Origin: Dendrobium chrysotoxum
Taxonomy: Eukaryota; Streptophyta; Magnoliopsida; Asparagales; Orchidaceae
Direction: 5' to 3'
Assembly: GCA_019925795.1 (NCBI GenBank)
Contig: CM034297.1
Coordinates: forward strand, 45,468,683-45,532,682
Length of the DNA stretch: 64,000 nt
The stretch's first letter is position 1, and every line of letters starts with the position of its first letter. The position numbers and the translations under genes are program-made. The notes beneath the pieces are model-generated. The model did not search any database, was not told the origin of the DNA, and saw only the letters and a program-made list of their open reading frames with translations. Below, in pieces: positions 23,521 through 35,922 of the stretch.

Positions 23521-26084
23521 GGCTCTAATCTATTCAACCTCATATCAAATTTCAATCATATCCTATCATTCATGATTATTATAAACAATTATAAATGATA
23601 TGGATAACTCAAATCCAATCATTCAAATTAAAAATCTACTTTAAATCCAAACTTTTAATTCAAATCTTAAGGCTAAAGGTCTAAGTCCTGAAAGCCTTTT
23701 CTAGTGAATCTTTGAACACTTAAAAACCCTATCAAATGACCTTTGATTCAGGATCTATCAGTTGCATATTGATGTGACATGTCTCTAGAGGCAATCCTCC
23801 AAATTTGAGCTCATTCTGAGGTCTCTAACCCCAGAAACTGAATTGAAACCCAAAGGTTGTAAAACCTTCAAATATTTACAGCCTATGCCACTGGATCTGC
23901 CACCTAGTGATTTTGACCTTGGAGCTTTATCCAAAGTCTCCAATCACTTCCAGACCTTTGATTATGGTTCATTGAGTAATAAACTGTATTTTGTTGGACT
24001 CATTTTGACCTCCAGTTGACTAGAATTTAAAATGACCAAAATACCCCTATGGGTGTGAATAGTCCCTTTAGACCAAATGAGATCCAAATCAATTGCAAAA
24101 ACCTCCAACAAATTTTAAATGTCAAACCAAACTTGTTGGACCCAAAACTAGACCCTGGGTCAACTTGGTTGACCAAGTCAACCCAGGTTGACCAAATAGG
24201 CCCTTTAGGGTTCAAATAGGTTATTTTGACCAAATGACCTCCTCAAATCTTGGGACCACCTCCATTGGTCTCCAAATATCATTTTAAATCTGTTGATCCC
24301 ATTCCCAGACCCTGGACTCACCTGGTTGACCAAGTCATCCAGGGTTGACCTAAAGGCTCACTAAGGGCCTAAACAGGTTATTTTGACTAAATGATCTCCC
24401 CAGACTTTGAAACTACCACCAGTAGACTCAGAATATCATTCTGAAGTGGTTAGACTCAATCCCTAACCCTGGGTCAACTTGGTTGACCAAGTCAACCCAG
24501 TTGACCCATTAGACTCATTAAGGACCTAAATAGGTCATTTGATCCAAATAGCCTATTTAAACTCTAGAAATACATCTACCAGACTTCAAACATCAAATTA
24601 AATCCATTGAACCCAAACTCAGGTCTTGGGTCAACCTAGTTGACCAAATTAACACAGTTTGACCCAAATACCCCTTAATGTTTTAATGGATTATTTTAAC
24701 CCATTTAGTATTTTGAACCTCACTCAAACTTCAAATCAGCTCCAAATCATGGCCTTGATATGCTCTATGGCTTGGCTAATCAAATTCTAGGAATTTTGAC
24801 CAAGTAAACATTTTAGTTTTAGTCAAATCCCTAAATTTTTAATAAAAAATTCATATATATTCAATCAAGTCCTCAAAACTCATTCAAGCAGCATCCAAGC
24901 TACTCCCTTATTGCCACCTCAACAGTCTAAGTGGCTTTGGACTGGTCAAATGGTGAAATGAAGGCATTAGGGGAGTCAAACTTGGTCAAAGAAGCTTGAA
25001 TTACCTCCATGCCCATGCCAACTCATCCCTAGCAGTCCCCACATGCTATAGAACCTTCCCACAGCAGACCCTAACCCTTAGATCAAAATCAAGAGGTTTA
25101 AATTAAACTAGGTGGTTTTAAAGGACAAGGGGACCTTTACACTTGGCATGTCCTTTATGTCCTTTGATTCTCTGATCCTACCTACCCCCTGGACATGTGG
25201 CTACATCCTAGACACCCTCTCAGTCAATCTCAACCATCCATGTGATCACACGACATCTCAATGGGGGAAAACACCCTAATGAATCCTCATTCTAACCTAG
25301 CCCTCCTCTCTCCTCTCAAGCTTCCCAGATCCAAATCTTGAGCCATTCGAGCTCTCCACACTTTCCCCAACCATCCCTAAGCAAAAACCACCGGTCAGAA
25401 CTGCCGGCGATGAGTTTCCCGGCGAGTCTAGGCATTTTTCGTTCAAGGGGCTATTGAGCTAGATCCAAGCACTTCCAGCTCATGGAGTCTTCTACAAACT
25501 TTAGCGTGGACAGTCAACAAATTCAGAGAAACAAAAATCATTCCAAACTAATGGTTAGATCTCTCGAAATCCTTAGCCCTAGGTCACAGCATTTGAGTTA
25601 AAATAGCTTTTTCTTAAGTGATTATAAAGCTTAACAAACACATCCACAAGTTTTCTGTTCATAAGATTAACCTAGATTTAAAACTTCATGGATTTTGATC
25701 AATCTGATCGAGCAAACGAGGCGAAAAACCCATTCTAGGGCTTATTCGCAACTCATGCTTGATACACGCCTTCTGGGCCGTTGATCGCATGATCAACAGC
25801 CCAGATCAAGTCGTTCTGCGGTTTCATTCAGCTACAGAAGCGATCGGGCGGTCATTTGATCGGTTCAACGTGATCATGACCGTCCATTTCAAACGGCGGA
25901 GGATCTAATGGCTGCCGCGGATTGCTGAGTCACTTTAGTTGAAAGCGCGTGGGGGCCGCTACCTTCTCAATCAATGGGCAATGATTGCACGGCAGCGCAG
26001 TCATTGCCAATGATTGTCCATCGCCATGATTTCCCCTAGCAAATCAGCGAGCGCCATGTGGCCGGCGGCGCTGCCTCCCTCCTT

Positions 26085-26790
26085 TTTTTATTAAAATTAA
26101 TTAAAAATTATTTTTAATTGATTTTAGAATACAGAAAATTTAAAAATTTAATTAAAAATCAAATAAAAAAATAGATATGTATATATTATATTAATATCTC
26201 AAAATTTTGAATATTTTAAATTTAAAATTAATATTAATTTAAAATATTAATTATATTATTAAATATTTTGACTATTAAATATTTATTTATTTATTTAATA
26301 ATAATCAAAATATTTTATATAATAGTAAATTTTATTTTAAAATATATTTTAAATTCTCAAAATTTTAAATCTTCTAATTTAAAATATTTTTTTTAATACT
26401 TTAAATAATTTTAATTTATATTAATATTTAATTAATATTAATACTTAATATTAATTTAATTATTTTAAAACTTTAAAATATTATTTAAAATATCTTAATT
26501 AAATTATAAAACATATTTTAAGCATTTTGAAATTCAAATTTAATTCAAATTTAATATTTAATATAATTTGAATAATTAAAAAATTAACTAATAATTAAAT
26601 AATTAAATATTTAACATTTTTTATTTAAATGTTTAAATATTTAATTAATAATTAATTATGATTAAATTTAAATAATAAAAAAATAAATTAAAGAAAATTA
26701 TTCTAAATCATTTTAAAATTCCAGAAATTAAGCATTTCGCAAAGAAAATTAAATATTTTTAAAACTATACTATTTATATATTTTTCAATC
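26085..26790. repeat. Very AT-rich tail of the solo LTR
   Basis: About 700 bases consist almost only of AAATATTTTAAATTTAATTA-type sequence with few G or C. It has no coding content. A matrix-attachment or nucleosome-poor region is possible, but nothing in the sequence proves it. Confidence 0.6.
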
Positions 26791-27444
26791 AAAACAGTGA
26801 GTAGACCAAAGACTAGAGTGTTATTAGAATCAAATAAGTTTTTAAGAATAAAATGAATGACTCTAGCATAGTAGTGAGAAATAAGGCTAGATTAGTAGCT
26901 AAGTGGTACAATCAGATTGAAGGGATTAACTTTGAAGAGATTTTTGCCTTATTAGCTAGACTAGAAGCCATTAGAGTGCTCTTGGCCTTTGCTTACTTTA
27001 AAGGATTTAAGCTATATCAAATGGATGTTAAAAGTGATTTCTTAAATAGAGTAATTAAGGAGGATGTATATGTTGAGCAACCCCTAGGTTTTGAGAACTC
27101 CAAATTCTCTAATCATGTATTCAAACTAAAGAAGACTCTATATGGGTAGAGGCAAGCACCTAGAGTCTGGTATGAAAGGCTGAGCACATTTCTTCTAGAT
27201 AGAGCTTTTATTAAGGGTAGTGTAGACACCACCCTATTCCTAAAGTAAGAAGGAGAAGGTCAACTCATAGTTTAAATTTATGTTGATGATATACTGTTTG
27301 GATCTACAAATAAAAAATTTTATGATAAATTCTCAAAAACTATGAGTGAGGAGATTGAGATGAGCAAGATGGGAGAGCTAAACTACTTTCTTAGATTTAG
27401 TGTGAAGCAGAAGGATGATGGAACGTTCCTTAGTCAATTAAAAT

Positions 27445-28575
27445 CAAGGTTGTGAAAATCAGACTAGACAATAAACCAGAAGAACGAGAGGTTCACAGTT
27501 TGACAGGTTTGACCGATCAAATCGGGGTCGAACTAGATGATGTAATAAATAATAATATTATAAAAAATTAATAAAATTAACATAATAATGATGTTAATTT
27601 AATCTTAAAATTTCATAATTTTAAGAATTTTGAGATTAAAAAATAAATAAAATTCATACATATATAATATATTACTTAATTTTAAAATTAAATATAAATA
27701 ATTATTATATTTATATTATATAATTAAATATAAATAACTACTAAATTTTAATTTAAATATAAATATCTCCAATCTTCGATTTTAATTTATATTTAATAAA
27801 AATTTAGTTTAAATATAAATATATATTTAATATAAATAATTACTAATTTATATTATATATTTTGGTATAATTTTACATCTATAAGTTATATATAAATTTT
27901 ACATTATAAAACTATATTTATAAAGTCATTCAATATTATTTTTTTTAGATTTTTTATTCTTCTTAATATCATTTAATTTCACATTTAGAGAGAAGTTTTA
28001 AAACTTTAAAAATTATAAATAATTATTTTTTATTTGAATAATTATAAATACATAAATAATTCTATATTTCAGAACTTTAAAATTATTATGATTATTTTTT
28101 ATTTAAATATTCTATATAGAAAATTTTAATAAATTCTTATAGAAGCATCCATCATGCACACATTGTTGAAACTAGAAACTACTAGTTATTTAGTCCCACA
28201 TCACTTAGGAGCTTTATGTTGTATTATTTATATGCCTTTTCTTATATATATGGCTTAAGAGCCCACATGGGATGAAGGAATCATGTGGGTAGGATTAACT
28301 AGTATTTAATATATAATATTATATCATATTTAAATTAATTTAATATTTACTAAAATATTTATATTAAATTAAATTATTTAAATATATTATTAATTAAACC
28401 GGCTGGTTTTTAAGAACCGGGCTAGTTTATCGATCAGCAGGTTGAACCAGCAGTTCAAATCAGTTTTCACCGATTTGATGCTAGAACAATTTTCAGGAGG
28501 ACTGAACTGGCCATAGGATTGGTTTATGGTTGAACCAGTCGAACCAACCAGTCTAATCCGATTTTCAAAACCTTG
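27445..28575. mobile_element. hAT-like non-autonomous DNA transposon with 8-bp target duplication
   Basis: The ends are inverted: CAAGGTTGTGAAAATCAGAC at the left and, on the other strand, CAAGGTTTTGAAAATCGGAT at the right. A perfect 8-bp duplication ATTAAAAT flanks it (27437-27444 and 28576-28583). An 8-bp duplication with a CAAGG start is the hAT pattern. The interior is 1.1 kb of mostly AT-rich DNA with no transposase, and the GAACCGG/CCGGTT-rich subterminal region at 28400-28570 is typical of plant hAT derivatives. The target is the RT of copia-1. Confidence 0.85.
28193..28234 (+). promoter_or_regulatory. snRNA-promoter-like USE plus TATA inside the hAT-like element
   Basis: GTCCCACATCA at 28193-28203 is close to the plant upstream sequence element RTCCCACATCG of U-snRNA genes, and TTTATATG follows about 24 bases later, the spacing used by plant Pol III snRNA promoters. 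The downstream sequence does not resemble U3 or U6. It is a possible relic promoter; chance or an unrelated conserved repeat motif is equally plausible. Confidence 0.25.
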
Positions 28576-28585
28576 ATTAAAATAC

Positions 28586-31500
28586 TGTTGGTGTTTGAAA
28601 GCGGGTTTTGAAAAGTTTAGTTTTCTTTGGGAAATTCAAAATTGACATTAAAATTTAATTCTAAAATCAAACATCCCATCAAAAATATTACACCACCTCG
28701 GGAGGTGGAAATAAAATTTCAGGATGGGGTTCAGATTTAGAATTAAGAATTCTATCTTGAATATCGTAGCCAAATTTAAGAGAGAACTTCATATGGCCCC
28801 TAAAGGGTCAAAATAAGGTTCAATCAAATATCGAGCTACAATAATCAAGAGGAGCGATCGTTAATTTTATATTCGAATTCATTTTAACAAAAGATATATC
28901 TCCTTGAAGGGAGAAGATATCATTTGTTAATAATCGTTCGAACATAACGATAACGATCATTAGTGATTTAATTTTCCCAAAGATAACTAATCGAGTTTTA
29001 AAAATTAGTTTTGAAAAATTAGATGTGGGTTCTAAATCTCCTACGAGCGCAAGCCCTCGTAGTTAATTACATCGTGGGAGACCGGAGTTCCCTACAAAAA
29101 CTTTCGATTAAAATAATGGCAGAAATTCCGTTTAGAGATTTTTAGGAGTGATACCAAAAAGGTGAATTTGGATTTTGAAAAGGGATTGGATCAAATTTTG
29201 AACAATTATTTTTGAGTCAAGGAAAGAGGGGTAGGAGACACTTTGAGATTTTGAAACAATTCAGAAGTGTCCCTACCAAATCTAAGTGTTGGGCTTTAAA
29301 TTTTAGATTGAGAGATGCTTTAATTTGAGTTGAATATTTTATTAAAAATTTGGGATGGTATTCCCGGAGGTTGGGGTCTTATGACTCAAAACGAAATCAG
29401 CCCCGGATCCTAACTCTAAATTTGGACAATGGAACACAGTAGTCCGAACCTAGCTAATGCAGTGCAAAATTTGGACTTACCCCGGCCTGGATTGGGGAGC
29501 CAGCTAAACCACCTAAGCGCTTCAAAACCATGAGTCCGATCTTTTGATGCACAGTGATCAGGGATGTTATTTAAGATTGGTTTAAGAAGTTGGGGTCGAC
29601 ATCTAGAGCAGATTCCTAATTGACCCCTTGACTTATATCGGGTGGAATGCTTAGACTAAAATGTAATTAAAATTTTAATTTAATAAGTTTTTAATGCGAT
29701 GCATGCTGGTTAAAGTATTCAAATCTGGTATGCATGAAATTTTAAAAAAGGCTTATAAAATAATTTTTTTTTGAAAAGACTAGACTTCCCCAGATCCAGC
29801 ACCTCATCCTCATAGGTCAGATTATTTGGACTCTACCCACAGACGGGGAAGTGTCTTATAGCAAGGAGGGAGAGAGATGCAGTAATATGCATGCGACCCC
29901 GGACGATTCCGGCTATTCCCTAGGTCGTTAAATTTCTATGTTATTTAAATCTTAAAACTTTAAATATCGGTTATGAGTAAAAATATTTTTGATCCTTAAA
30001 GAGCCTAACGAAGTCCAGGCTAAAACAAAAATGACATGCAAGCACCAAAGAACTAGGAAAAACAGGCAATCCTATACGCAATCAAATTAAATCACAACAT
30101 ATTAAATAATCAAATTAGTTAAGTAAATGTCTATAGGCAAATTGTCTTGCTTATTACAACCCAGATTTACATAAATTAAAAGTGGCCGAGCACCACTAAC
30201 AATAACCCGGATTCTAATCCTAATACAGACGCGTGACCTTGAGTGGGATACTCTCTATCTTCAACTCCTCGGTCTTCTCCTCCTCGAACTCCTTGGGTTC
30301 TTCGTGATCGGATACCCAAATGGAAAAGAGAACTCTTCCCTTGAGGGGGAGGTTACTCTTTCCACTTTGGGTAGTAAAGTGATCTAAATTTGGAGTTCCA
30401 AATGGATAAGGACTATCCCCCAGAGGGGTATCCTTTCCTCTTTGGAATTCAACCTTTGGATCTATGTATCCCAAACTCAAAATGCCACTTTCACAACTCA
30501 ATACTCAAATGAATTACATAAATATAAAAATAAAAATTCTAGACTCGATCCTGCAAGGTTATCCTAAACATTTAAATATTAAAATACATTCCAAGCAGTT
30601 ATATGTATATATGTGCAGAAAGTAAATACACTTGGCCACGCTCTTTTTATTTGGGGGCTAAGCAGCTGAAGCACCTGTAACATTTATATTTATGATTTAT
30701 TCAGCCCCCTTTATTGCCCTGCAAGAGCGTGGCCACCTGCAAAAAAATTCAGTGAGCATCCAGATCGTTCCTAACCTAAGGGTAATCTAATCGCCCATCA
30801 CATAAATCCACAGAGTGCAGTAAAAGTAAATAAACACATCAATCAATTTCAATCACAACATGCAATAAAAAGTCAAAAAACTCAGCACACAGCAGAAAAG
30901 GAAACACCGGCCTAGCCTAGATCTAGGGTTGGTTGTCCTAGCAAACCATCTAAAGTGTGTGTAGTAGGTCGTGTGGCTAGGGTAGATCCTGAATAGGGTA
31001 TTTGATTGAAGTTGTTTGATGTTCTGATTAGTTGAAAGGCTTAAGGGAGATTTTAATTAAAGTTTGAGTCTTAATGGTTTAAATTTGATTTTAAAATTGA
31101 TTTTAATTATTTGGTGGATACCACCTTTGTTGCTCACCGAGGCCGTGAAGTTTATTTCACCTTCCTTGGGGCTAATTTAATAGCCTCGTAGGCCTGGGTT
31201 ACCCAGTGGTACCTGATATAATTAAGTGATTTGAGTTTGATTAAGGTTTAAAGATTCATTAACTTTTAATTAAATTGATTGGTTGCTGATTTTAAAGTAA
31301 AATTGATGTTTTTTAGAATTTTGAATGATTTATTGAATTTTAGAATTTTATGGATTATTTTAATTAGTTAATTAAGGGGTCAAAAGTTGACTTTTCAAAT
31401 TAAGGATAATTTTGCAAGTTTTAGATTTTTAATAAATATTAGACTTTGTGATGAGTTGTTAGACTGTTAGTATGCTCAATTTGGAGTTTTTTATGAAAAG

Positions 31501-32384
31501 TTATGTTTTTTCAAAGTTCGGGCCTAGTTTTGAACTACGGTTGACCAAAAGGTTGACTTTTTGACTTTGACCAGATTTTGAAAGTTTGACATTTTTAGAA
31601 AATACTAGACCTTAATTGGAGTTGATTGACACTAAGTTTGCTCAATTTGGATTTTTCTGTAATTAGTTATGCATTTCCAAAGTTTCCTTAATTATTGAAT
31701 TTTTAAAATTGCTTAATTAGGAAGGTTTTGATCATTTTGATCCAAACTCATCGTAAACTGCATGGAATCAATCCCAAAGGTCAGGAATGACCCATGGGAG
31801 CATTTCCAAGTGTTTGGAAATTATTTTAGATTTTTAATAATTTTTAGATAATTAATTTAATTAATTTTTGATTTTCATTAAAAGTCAAATTAAAGTTAAA
31901 TTAGGAGTCCAGTCAAGGGGCTTTTATTTTTTCTAGGTAGAGGATTAAGTTCTGGTCAATTTGAGGTATTATTTATAATTTTTGGACTTAATTTGGATTT
32001 ACTACATTTTTTTGAATTTTCTGGGTCATTAAAAAGGTTGAAACTTTGGATAATTAATTTTCTGACCTAATGATCTCCAAATTCAATGAAATTTAAACCC
32101 AAGGTACTTGATGTCACTAAGTTTTCTATGTTCAAGTTTCATCCCTATAGGGTATGTGTACAATCCTCTAGGAATTTTCTAAGGTTTTTAGACTTTTCCT
32201 TAAATTATTTTTCCTAGGTGTCTCTACTATTCAAATGGGCTTGAAATTTGGTGTGTCTAACCCTGATACATATGCAATCATACCACACAAATTATGCAGC
32301 CTAATTCTACAGAAAAATTAAGTTATGAATTTTCAAAGTTTTGGGTCCAAAATGGACCCATTACCTTAAAAATTCACATCACAG
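28586..32384 (-). repeat. Ogre-like LTR fragment on the - strand
   Basis: Read on the - strand it corresponds to about 14275-18412 of the long LTR, ending in the terminal ...CACCAACA at 28586. It includes the ACTCCGGGCTG-type region partly deleted, the LTR-internal frame and the region matching 17345-18412. The LTR's first 2.5 kb is missing. At 32384 it is fused to copia-2 RT, with only CTG shared at the join, so this end is a recombination breakpoint and not an element end. Confidence 0.75.
30220..30501 (-). CDS. LTR-internal ORF, second copy, 93 codons
   Basis: This is the counterpart of the frame at 16501-16857, in the - strand LTR fragment. It has the same N-terminal words (LSLGYIDPKVEF, PNLDHFTTQSGKSNLP, FSIWVSDHEEPKE) and stops about 25 codons earlier. 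It has no recognised domain. Persistence of the frame in two LTRs is the only argument that it codes. Confidence 0.25.
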   Translation of the reverse strand: MSCESGILSLGYIDPKVEFQRGKDTPLGDSPYPFGTPNLDHFTTQSGKSNLPLKGRVLFSIWVSDHEEPKEFEEEKTEELKIESIPLKVTRLY

Positions 32385-33660
32385 AATCATTCATCTTATT
32401 CTTAAAGACCCATTTGGTTCCCACTACACTTAGATTCTTAGGTCTTTCTACTAACTCCCAAACATCATTCCTTACAAATTGATTCAATTTCTCTTACATA
32501 GCTAAGATCTAAAATTCATCAGAAAGGGCTTGATTGATGTTAGTGGGTTCAGTCATTGAGATAAAGGCAGAATGATTTACTTCCTTCCTAACTTCATGCC
32601 TAGTTCTAACTCCTTAAGAAGGGTCTCCTAAGATCAGTTCTTTAGGATGACTTGAAGCATATCTCTAATCTCTAAGCAAAGTGTTTTGAGGTTTTACCCT
32701 TTCCTCTAGATTTGCATTTTCAACTCCTTGGGTAATCTCTCCTACATCTTCTTCTTCCTCAACTCTAGTCTCCTTAGGACCAGATTCATCAAAATCTACA
32801 TGAGTTATCTCCTCCACCACCAAAGTCCTCTTATTAAACACCCTAAAGGATTTCCCCACATTAGAATAGCCTAAGAACACTCCTTCATCAGATTTAGGGT
32901 CAAATTTTCCTGAGGATGATTTTTCATTATTCAGAATGAAAACCTTACAGCCAAAGACATGGAGGTAGGATAGGTTTGGATTTCTACCCTTAATGATCTC
33001 ATAAAATGTCTTATTTAAATTGGATCTAACATTCACCCTATTTAGCACATAACAGGCAGTGTTCACCACTTCAGCCTAAAAGTATTTTGGAAGTGAATAC
33101 TCAGCAAGCATGGCTCTAACGGCTTCCACTAAGGTTCTGTTCTTCCTTTTAGCTACCCCGTTCTACTGAGGGGTCCTAGGAGCTGAAAAGTTATAGCTAA
33201 TCCCTTGCTCCTCACAGAAGGTTCCAAATCTTATATTTTTAAACTCTCCACCATGATCACTATGAATAGTCAAGATCTTATAACCTAACTTCTTCTGAAT
33301 CCAAGTGGAGAAAGATTTAAAATTTTCAAATGACTCAAATTTATGTAACAGAAATCTAATCCAAGTGAACCTCGAGTAATCATCAATAATCACAAATCCA
33401 TAGAATTTTCCCCCTAAGCTGGCAGTGCTAAGGGTCCAAAGAGATCCATGTGAAGGACTTCTAAAGGTCTAGAGGTGCTGATGTCCTTAATGGAGTGGAA
33501 AGAGGATTGGACTTACTTTCCTAATTGACAGGCATCACACAGGTGGTCCTTAGTGAACTTAAGCTTGGGGACACCTCTAACTAAGTCTTTTTGGGTGTCT
33601 CTTCTAAGGGTTTCATACTAGCATGACATAACCTCCTATGTCACAGCCAAGTCTCATCAG
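32385..33660 (-). pseudogene. Copia-2 integrase and RT start, broken
   Basis: Two open stretches, 33163-33393 and 32665-33069, cover the integrase core and C-terminal part. The first two catalytic acids are present (second in HSDHGGEFKN). A TAG follows SAPRTPQ, and the third catalytic residue is lost: GVAKRKNRTL has Lys where relatives have Glu. The C-terminal region with VFLGYSNVGKSFRVFNKRTL is intact. Past 32665 the frame passes the VNHSAFISMTE-like linker with stops and ends in the first RT motif at the breakpoint. The enzyme would be inactive even if translated. Confidence 0.8.
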
Positions 33661-33739
33661 TAGCAGTTTTTTAGCAAATTGAAACATCAGCTTTAAAGCA
33701 GCTTACATCTAGCTTGTAGATATTGTTGATCCTTTTTCC

Positions 33740-34033
33740 CTACAAAATAATTTTGTCATTTAAGCTTATAATACAGCAAGTTGGTAGGAACTTTATATTG
33801 TATCCTTTGTTACAGAGTTGACTGATGCTGAGCAAGTTGTGTTTCAGTCCATCTACAAGTAAAATATTATCAATAATAAAATTTTTTAAATCACCAATTA
33901 TACCTGCTCCTACCACCCTCCTGGTGGTGTTATCTCTAAGTGTAACCTTGTCTCCTGCTCTGGTCTCCAGCAAAATGAACTTATTTGCATCTCCAGTCAT
34001 GTGCCTTGAACATCCGCTATTCAGGTACCACAT
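33740..34033 (-). pseudogene. Copia-2 protease fragment with mutated active site
   Basis: A 97-codon open stretch begins at MWYLNSGCSRHMTGD. In relatives this reads WYLDSGCSRHMTGD, so the catalytic Asp has become Asn. It continues with GDNTTRRVVG-like and LKHNLLSISQLCNKGY, the retropepsin-like protease followed by the GAG-pre-INT lead-in of copia elements. Gag lies upstream and integrase downstream, separated by stops. Confidence 0.8.
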
Positions 34034-34169
34034 GCTCTCACGAGGTCTTGTGTGAGAGCACCCCTATAAAATTATCAAATATCAGATTTAGGAATCCAAA
34101 CAAATTTGGGTTCCTTCTTATGAAAAGAAGAATGTAATATATGTGTGCTATGCTATGAAGTATATAATT

Positions 34170-35878
34170 TGGGCCTTCACACCCAATGTGTACTATGGTG
34201 AACAGTGTAGGTGTGAGAGATATGTCCTAACATGCCACAAGAAAAATATCTAACGCCAGGAAAAGGGTTAACTAATCTACATGGGTGATAGTGCCTCTTC
34301 CTAGATTTGAATGAAACATGCTTTAATGATTTCGAATGAGATTCTTTAAAAGGTGGAGGTGTATAAAATTGTGCAAAAGTAAGAAGTATTTCATTATTCT
34401 CATATGCACTAATTTTCACACTTAAAAATTTATTTTCTTTCTTGAGACTTGCAATTTGAAATTTTAGATGATGCTCACTACTATATATATCAGATGCATG
34501 AGTTTCTAATTTCTTAAATGTAGTTTCTAATTCAATATATGATGCTTTTAATGAATCATGCTTAATAATCAAATCAGAATGCTTTTTACTCAACACATCA
34601 AACTCATCAAATAATGACATGTGATTGCTATCAAGCGTAGAATAATCCTTAATCAAAATGTCATACTCTTTTTCCAAGTTTAAGAATTTTAATTTCAAGC
34701 TAGCATGTATTTTCTTAAGTTTCCTATATTATGAATGGATTTTTTCAGAAAGTTCAAGTAATTGATCATAGGTTAGCTCACATACCTCTTCTTGGTCAGA
34801 CTGACCAAGATGATTATCTGTCATCAAACACAAGTTCATAGTCTCCTCTTCAGCTTCAGTCTCAAAGATGCTGAATCCACCTAGAAAGCCTTTTGAATCT
34901 TCTTCTTATCCTTTCTAAACTTGTATTTTTCCTCACCCTTCTCCTTGCATGGGTGAGCCTTAAGTGTAGGACAATCAGCCTTTATATGTCCAGGCTTCCT
35001 GCATTCAAAACAAACAATATCAGATGAACTTATAAAATTTTTGCTACTCTTACCTTTATTCCACTTCTGAAAGTTCTTGTATTTCTTCCTTAGAAAACTT
35101 TTGAATTGCCTAGTGATTAAGGCAACATCATCACAATCAGACCCGGAAGAATCAGTGTCAATATCATTGGCGTTCAGCGCCATAGTTTTTTCCTTCTTCT
35201 TTTCACCTGCATCAATTTATCGTTGGTTCACTCCTTGCTCATAAGCAATGAGTGACCCAAGTAAGTTATCAATAAAATAAGTATTCAAATCTTTGGATTT
35301 AGTAATTACAGTTATCTTGGCATTATAAGAAGAATACAAACATCTAAGAATTTTGTTAACCTTCTCATAATTAGTAAGCTCTCTTCCTAAGGCATACAGG
35401 GAGGTGATAATTTGAGTAAACCTAGTATACATTTCAAAAATTGATTTATTAGATTTCGTGCGAAAAAGCTCATAGTTGTGAAGCAGGATGTTCAATCTAG
35501 ATTGCTTAGCCTCAGATGTACCTTCATAAGTAATGAATAATCTATCCCAAATTTTTTTACCAATAGTGCAAGTAGAGACACATAAGTAATCCTCAGATTT
35601 CAGTGCATAAAAAAATAGTTCAGGCATTTTGTATTTAGTTGTGCTAAATCACGATCATCAAATGTCCATTCAATAAAAGGAAGTTCAGTTTTAATGCCAT
35701 TAATAAGTCTAAACGGTGCTTCATAACCATCTTTAACAAGCATCCACATGCGATAATCAATTGATTGTAAAAAGGTAGACATGCGAGTTTTCTAAAAATT
35801 AAAAGGTATGTTATCAAACAAAGGTGGATGAGTGATGGAATAACCTTCACCAGTATTTTTATTACCGAAGTTAGCCAT
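34170..35878 (-). pseudogene. Copia-2 gag, broken
   Basis: The start MANFGNKNTGEGYSI at 35878 is in the Sirevirus gag frame, which shifts near 35790 and stops near 35215 and 34870. Open parts show the N-terminal gag domain (YFFMHALKSEDY-like, YALGRELTNYEKVNKILRCL), a linker with SSGSDCDD, an intact zinc knuckle CFECRKPGHIKADCP near 34970-35010, and a coiled-coil region at 34177-34698. A second Cys/His cluster, CGMLGHISHTY, has its last Cys changed. Of the copies here, this one keeps the best first knuckle. Confidence 0.8.
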
Positions 35879-35922
35879 GAATCAAATTCAAAAGTTTTTT
35901 AAAATTAGATTTTATGAATCCC

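Larger units (their letters stand above)
22869..26796 (+). mobile_element. Ogre-like solo LTR, 3.9 kb, target duplication GTGAG
   Basis: It starts TGTTGACCTCATTTTTGTATG and ends TCAAAACA, with a perfect 5-bp duplication GTGAG at 22864-22868 and 26797-26801. Integrase-to-RT coding of copia-1 runs up to one copy and resumes after the other. No primer site, interior or second LTR is seen, so this is a solo LTR left by LTR-LTR recombination, or a short non-autonomous element. Its first 2.5 kb resembles the other Ogre-like LTRs. Its final 700 bases are extremely AT-rich and do not match their ends, so it is a separate subfamily. Confidence 0.85.
3370..28585 (+). mobile_element. Copia-1, Sirevirus-type Ty1/copia element, nested and 3' truncated
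   Basis: Pieces of one + strand element are separated by later insertions: 5' LTR at 3370-4126 and 18413-19409, primer site at 19412, gag, protease and integrase to 22868, and RT at 26802-27444 resuming at 28584. The insertions are an Ogre-like element, a solo LTR and a hAT-like element. RT stops at 28585 where an inverted Ogre-like LTR starts, so the rest of RT, RNase H and the 3' LTR are missing. Frames have many stops. Without the insertions the remaining copia sequence is about 5.9 kb. Confidence 0.8.
26802..28585 (+). pseudogene. Copia-1 reverse transcriptase remnant, split by a hAT-like element
   Basis: RT resumes after the solo LTR near RPKTRVLLESNKFLRIKMND and is open at 26853-27149 through RLVAKWYNQIEGINFEEIF, YQMDVKSDFLNRVI and YVEQPLGFE. 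A TAG at 27147 interrupts the LYG-stop-RQAPR motif. The catalytic YVDDILFG is at about 27280-27302 with nearby stops. The frame reaches FLSQLK at 27444, is interrupted by the hAT-like insertion and gets only two more codons after it before the inverted LTR at 28586. RNase H is absent. Confidence 0.8.
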
